Source: Thermodesulfovibrio sp. N1
Lineage (GTDB): Bacteria > Nitrospirota > Thermodesulfovibrionia > Thermodesulfovibrionales > Thermodesulfovibrionaceae
DNA: 35,818 nucleotides
Assembly: GCF_001707915.1 (NCBI RefSeq)
Contig: NZ_MAVV01000016.1
Location: forward strand, 1-35,818
Direction of reading: 5' to 3'
Positions 32,650 through 35,818 of the stretch are shown here, one piece after another (position 1 is the stretch's first letter; each line of letters begins with the position of its first letter). Under the pieces are notes generated by a model. The model searched no databases. It was not told where the DNA came from and worked only from the letters and a program-made list of their open reading frames with translations. Position numbers and translations under genes: made by a program.

Positions 32650-32896
32650 TGAAATTGCTGATATAAAAAATGAATTTACCTTTTCTCGTCATCCTGAGGC
32701 GAAGCCGAAGGATCTCCTCTTTTTTTCCCCATATAGATTCTTTAATGAAAGATTCCTCGGGGGGTATTGAACCCCTCGTAATGACAACTTGAAGAGGTCA
32801 TTCTGAGGAGCGAAAGCGACCGAAGAATCTCATTCCTTTGTGAGACCCTTCGGGACCTCGTCCCTCAGGGTGACAAAAATAGTGGATCAGGGTGAC
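32650..32896. repeat. Tandem palindromic repeat cluster upstream of yajC
   Basis: The 409-nt gene-free stretch 32581-32989 contains this cluster. The left edge (32650-32700) shares TGAAATT, AAAAAATGAATTTACC and GTCA-CTGAGG blocks with 17174-17225. Units lie as two inverted pairs: 32686-32715 with 32750-32787, and 32797-32832 with 32841-32875; a fragment follows at 32885-32896. The remaining sequence before yajC is AT-rich with no clear promoter. Confidence 0.8.
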
Positions 32897-32989
32897 GAAA
32901 AAATATCAGGTGTCAGAATCACAAAAACTAGGAATTGTGGGAGCATAAAATGGCTCAAGATAACTTTCTTTATCTACATTTTTTTAATA

Positions 32990-34057
32990 TTATGACTTAA
33001 ATAATATTAGAACTTTATGAGTTTCACCCATTCCTTGAGGAAGTATGAGTCTTTTAAATTTATCAATAAGTTCTTGTTTTTTCAATCTTTCAAGTAATTG
33101 TTCATCACAGAGGGATACAAGAAACTTACTCTGTGACATATATTCTATTAACTCAAATCCGGAATCATTAGCCCATTTTTGAAGTACAGAAAAATTAACA
33201 TGACTTGTTATGTCCTGCAGTCCAATATTTATATAGGGATTTTCATTTATTGTATGTTTATAATAGCAAAGAAGGGTACCTTTATTTCTTTGAGGGTTGT
33301 AATATTCTTCATTGTTCCATCCGTAATCAAAAATGAGCAAGAATCCCCTCTTAACTGCCTTTGAGAGCTTTTCAATGAAATCTTTCATTCTAAGATTTAT
33401 CTCTGAACGGTATCCGTCTATTTCTAAGACATGTTGAGCAGACTCTTGTATAAATTCAAAGGTTTCCTTTCTTGCAGGCATTAGTTTTTCAATAAAATCT
33501 CCTTTTTCATCAATTGTTACATATACTTCAAAAAGTTTTCCCTTCTTAACTTCAAAAATTCTCACAGGAAAGGCATCGAAGATTTCATTGCATATAACCA
33601 CACCATTTAAATTAAATAGCTCATCTATGGAAGAATACCATCTTATGTAGTCAAGATATTTTGCCAACCTCTCCTGTTGTCTTTTTTTTAAATATGGATT
33701 TATTTCAACGAGATTGTATTTAAAGTTAGACAGCATGTTTTCTTTACTTAATAATTCTTCCATAATGTCTTCACATAGGTATCCCATTCCAGGACCAATT
33801 TCTGTAATAGAAAAATTTTGTGGGTATCCCAGCTTTTCCCATAAAATTTTGATGTATCTAACTAAAAGAATTCCAAAAACTTTGCCAAGATGAGAAGCTG
33901 TGAAGAAATCCCCTTCTTTCCCGATTTCTATGTTATCTCTGGTGTAGTAGCCAAGATTTGGAAAGTAAAGAGCCAATTCCATAAATTCATCAAAGGGAAT
34001 TATATTTCTCTTTTTTATCTCTTCAGTTATTTTCCGATGGAGAGGATTATTAGTCAT
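32990..34057 (-). CDS. MidA/NDUFAF7-like SAM-dependent methyltransferase (DUF185)
   Basis: The 355-residue protein follows the DUF185 (SAM-MT_12) family pattern: IPFDEFMELALYFPNLGYY at the N terminus, EGDFFTASHLGKVFG, the SAM-binding FSITEIGPGMGYLCEDI, GVVICNEIFDAFPVR and LLIFDYGWN. In mitochondria the homologue methylates an arginine of complex I subunit NDUFS2; the bacterial target is not established. The start overlaps the nadA stop (TAATG), so the two are co-translated. The stop borders the gene-free repeat region. Confidence 0.9.
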   Translation of the reverse strand: MTNNPLHRKITEEIKKRNIIPFDEFMELALYFPNLGYYTRDNIEIGKEGDFFTASHLGKVFGILLVRYIKILWEKLGYPQNFSITEIGPGMGYLCEDIMEELLSKENMLSNFKYNLVEINPYLKKRQQERLAKYLDYIRWYSSIDELFNLNGVVICNEIFDAFPVRIFEVKKGKLFEVYVTIDEKGDFIEKLMPARKETFEFIQESAQHVLEIDGYRSEINLRMKDFIEKLSKAVKRGFLLIFDYGWNNEEYYNPQRNKGTLLCYYKHTINENPYINIGLQDITSHVNFSVLQKWANDSGFELIEYMSQSKFLVSLCDEQLLERLKKQELIDKFKRLILPQGMGETHKVLILFKS

Positions 34058-34977
34058 TAATTCTTTGGTTTATAGAGGGTAAACATTCTTTCAATTGCTT
34101 CTTTTGCTTTTAATCTTATGTCTTCAGGTACTTTTATTATATGTTTCATATCCCTAAGAGCTGTCAAAACACTTTCAAGGGTGGTGACTTTCATATTAGG
34201 GCATATCATTGTTTTTTTCAAGGGATAAAAATTTTTATCGGGATTTTCCTTTTTCAATCTGTAAATAAGTCCTGTTTCAGTGCCAATTAAAAATTCCTTT
34301 GCTGAAGATGATTTAGCAAACCGAACCATACCAGATGTTGATGCCACATGGTCAGCTAAATCAATAACCTCAGGTCTACATTCAGGATGAACAACTACTA
34401 AGGCATTTGGATAGAGTTCTTTACTTCTTATTACATCATCTTTTTTTATCATGTGATGGGTCGGGCAGAAGCCATCCCATGGAATTATCTCTTTTTCTGG
34501 GGCTTTTCTTTTGACCCAATCAGCAAGATTCTTATCAGGGACAAAAAGAATTTTTTCGAATGGAACAGCCTTAACAATTTCAGGAGCATTTGCAGAGGTA
34601 CAGCAGGCATAGCTTAAAGCTTTAACTTCTGCTGTGGTGTTTACATAGGCAATTACTGGAGTATCAGGGAATTGGGATGCCCACTTAGTCAGCTTTCTTG
34701 CATCAATCATATCAGCCATTGGACATCCTGCGTCTATCTCTGGTAAAAGCACAGTTTTTTCAGGATTAAGGATTGAAGCAGTTTCTGCCATAAAGTGAAC
34801 TCCACAAAAAACAATAATATCACATTCAAGCTCCACAGCCTTTCTGCTTAATTCAAGGGAGTCACCTACAAAATCGGCTATATTCTGAATTTCTTCTCTC
34901 TGGTAGTTGTGGGCAAGAATAACAGCATTTTTTTGTTTTTTTAATTCAAAAATTTCCTTTACTGTCTCGTTGACCAT
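34057..34977 (-). CDS. nadA: Quinolinate synthase
   Basis: NadA condenses iminoaspartate with dihydroxyacetone phosphate to quinolinate for NAD synthesis, using a [4Fe-4S] cluster. Three expected ligands are C85 (DAGCPMAD), C171 (GFCPTHH) and C259 (MICPNMKV), with spacing like that of the short bacterial enzymes. AHNYQREEIQ at about 22-31 and the conserved YVNTTAEVKA segment are present. The 306-residue length is typical. It starts within the transglycosylase gene (19-nt overlap). Its partner nadB is not in the window. Confidence 0.97.
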   Translation of the reverse strand: MVNETVKEIFELKKQKNAVILAHNYQREEIQNIADFVGDSLELSRKAVELECDIIVFCGVHFMAETASILNPEKTVLLPEIDAGCPMADMIDARKLTKWASQFPDTPVIAYVNTTAEVKALSYACCTSANAPEIVKAVPFEKILFVPDKNLADWVKRKAPEKEIIPWDGFCPTHHMIKKDDVIRSKELYPNALVVVHPECRPEVIDLADHVASTSGMVRFAKSSSAKEFLIGTETGLIYRLKKENPDKNFYPLKKTMICPNMKVTTLESVLTALRDMKHIIKVPEDIRLKAKEAIERMFTLYKPKN

Positions 34978-35651
34978 ATATAAATATCCTCTCTGTTTGT
35001 GTATAGTACAGTTCCATCAGAGAGAATTATAGCTTTAATGGGAAGGGATTTTCTTGTTTTAGCAGTTTCACTTTGGACTGGTAAAACTCCATTATATCTG
35101 AGTGAAATTCTTCTTACATAGTTCAGTGTTTCTGGAATGTTTGGAATTCTTCCTAAAGATTCAACAAGATTAGGTCCTGCATTGTAAGCTGCCAAAGCAA
35201 GATTTATATTGCCATTAAATTTTTCAAGAAGATATTTCATGTAGCGTATACCTCCGTCAATATTTTCAATGGGGTCATAGGGATTTTTCACGCCAAGCAA
35301 AAGTGCTGTTGAAGGCATAAGCTGCATAATTCCCATTGCTCCCTTTGGAGATACTGCATTTATGTTCCAATTTGATTCTTCCTTTATGATTTCCTTTATA
35401 AGTTTTGGGTCAACACCGTAAAGTTTTGATTTTTCTTCTACAATTTTTTCAAGTTCATCTTTTGAATATTTAAATGTTTCCTTCTTTGAAGAATCTACTT
35501 CAAAGGAGGTTTTTTTTGTTGATAATTTTTTACTTTCCTTTCCACAAAGATTTGTATAAACCATTTCACCGTCAATCTGTCTAAGACATATTTTTTCTGC
35601 CCATGCTGAAGAGAAGACAAGCAAAATTAATATGGAACATATTAAAAGCAT
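34959..35651 (-). CDS. Secreted soluble lytic transglycosylase (SLT domain)
   Basis: The 230-residue protein has a signal peptide (LLICSILILLVFSSAWA, likely cleaved after A18), a short DUF4124-like segment with IDGEMVYTNLC, and an SLT domain at about 65-180. The catalytic Glu is E92 (IKEESNWN), followed by SPKGAMGIMQLMPSTA and ALAAYNAGPN. It would cleave peptidoglycan glycan strands in the periplasm. A promoter, TTGAAA-18-TATCAT, ends 7 nt before the ATG, so the mRNA should be leaderless. It appears to be the first gene of a transglycosylase-nadA-midA unit. Confidence 0.93.
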   Translation of the reverse strand: MLLICSILILLVFSSAWAEKICLRQIDGEMVYTNLCGKESKKLSTKKTSFEVDSSKKETFKYSKDELEKIVEEKSKLYGVDPKLIKEIIKEESNWNINAVSPKGAMGIMQLMPSTALLLGVKNPYDPIENIDGGIRYMKYLLEKFNGNINLALAAYNAGPNLVESLGRIPNIPETLNYVRRISLRYNGVLPVQSETAKTRKSLPIKAIILSDGTVLYTNREDIYIWSTRQ

Positions 35652-35658
35652 ATTGAAA

Positions 35659-35688
35659 ATGATACCAAAGAGTTCTTTATATTTTCAA
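35659..35688 (-). promoter_or_regulatory. Promoter of the transglycosylase-nadA unit
   Basis: TTGAAA (35688-35683), an 18-nt spacer and TATCAT (35664-35659) end 7 nt before the ATG at 35651. The predicted transcript starts at or next to the start codon. There is no Shine-Dalgarno sequence. Confidence 0.6.
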
Positions 35689-35703
35689 TTAATTCATAAT
35701 ATT

Positions 35704-35818
35704 TGAAATTGCCGATTGAAGAAAGGCTGTATTTCACTCATTTTATAATTCTTAAGGACTTAATATCTCAAGGAGGACTCCAGAGGCAAAGCCTGAGGAA
35801 TTTTTCAGTTTTTGTCAT
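35704..35818. repeat. Partial repeat element at the window end
   Basis: TGAAATTGCCGATTGAA (35704-35720) matches the terminal motif of the 17174 element. Further on, AGGCAAAGCCTGAGGAAT resembles the unit core, and the window ends in TTTTTGTCAT, probably the start of another unit. The element continues beyond the window. Confidence 0.6.

Noticed and set aside
32650-32896. Possible CRISPR array
   Set aside because: Units alternate in orientation, vary in length and sequence, and lack regular unique spacers; no cas genes are present.

Overview
The window is AT-rich, densely coded bacterial DNA, mostly in long minus-strand operons with short overlaps (ATGA or TAATG). It combines a periplasmic Tat-exported [NiFe] hydrogenase, a tungsten-type aldehyde:ferredoxin oxidoreductase with its own radical-SAM maturase, many c-di-GMP and two-component proteins and low GC. 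This suggests an anaerobic, probably thermophilic bacterium such as a Thermodesulfovibrio-like member of Nitrospirota. The assignment is inferred from gene content, not proven.

Layout. 1-4176 (minus): lytic-style housekeeping run glmU (3' end outside the window), DUF502 membrane protein, yebC, a YkgJ-like Cys-cluster protein, pyrE and a glycine-zipper lipoprotein. 4189-4875: a DUF433/DUF5615 toxin-antitoxin-like pair set between two 49-bp direct repeats that duplicate the tail of the adjacent REC-GGDEF gene. 4835-8926 (minus): REC-GGDEF, pyrF, dcd and a soluble hybrid histidine kinase with a Cys-rich N terminus. 8928-12631 (minus): hydrogenase small and large subunits, a hairpin terminator, then maturation protease, HypC and TusA. 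12689-13690 (plus): a divergent FAD oxidoreductase whose promoter overlaps that of the hydrogenase. 13731-13891 (minus): tRNA-Val and tRNA-Asp. 14003-18794 (plus): radical-SAM maturase, AOR, a repeat element, MoaD-like protein and a chromate transporter. 18853-21831 (minus): response regulator, phosphoesterase, GT21-like glycosyltransferase and PHP phosphoesterase. 21995-25672 (plus): EAL, CBS-GGDEF, histidine kinase and GH1 glycosidase, each overlapping the next. 25669-32580 (minus): yajC-secD-secF-recJ-panB-tyrS, interrupted by palindromic repeats. 32990-35651 (minus): MidA-like methyltransferase, nadA and a lytic transglycosylase.

Themes. (1) A family of palindromic GTCATTCTGAG/GAAGAATCTC repeats occupies most of the larger intergenic gaps. 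One copy split an ancestral recJ/panB ATGA overlap, left a 26-bp duplication, and created a 41-codon ORF that restores an ATGA overlap with panB. (2) Several first genes carry sigma70-like promoters only about 7-13 nt before the start codon and lack a Shine-Dalgarno sequence, so leaderless or near-leaderless transcripts are likely. (3) Signalling genes are unusually dense: two GGDEF proteins, one EAL, two histidine kinases and one orphan receiver.
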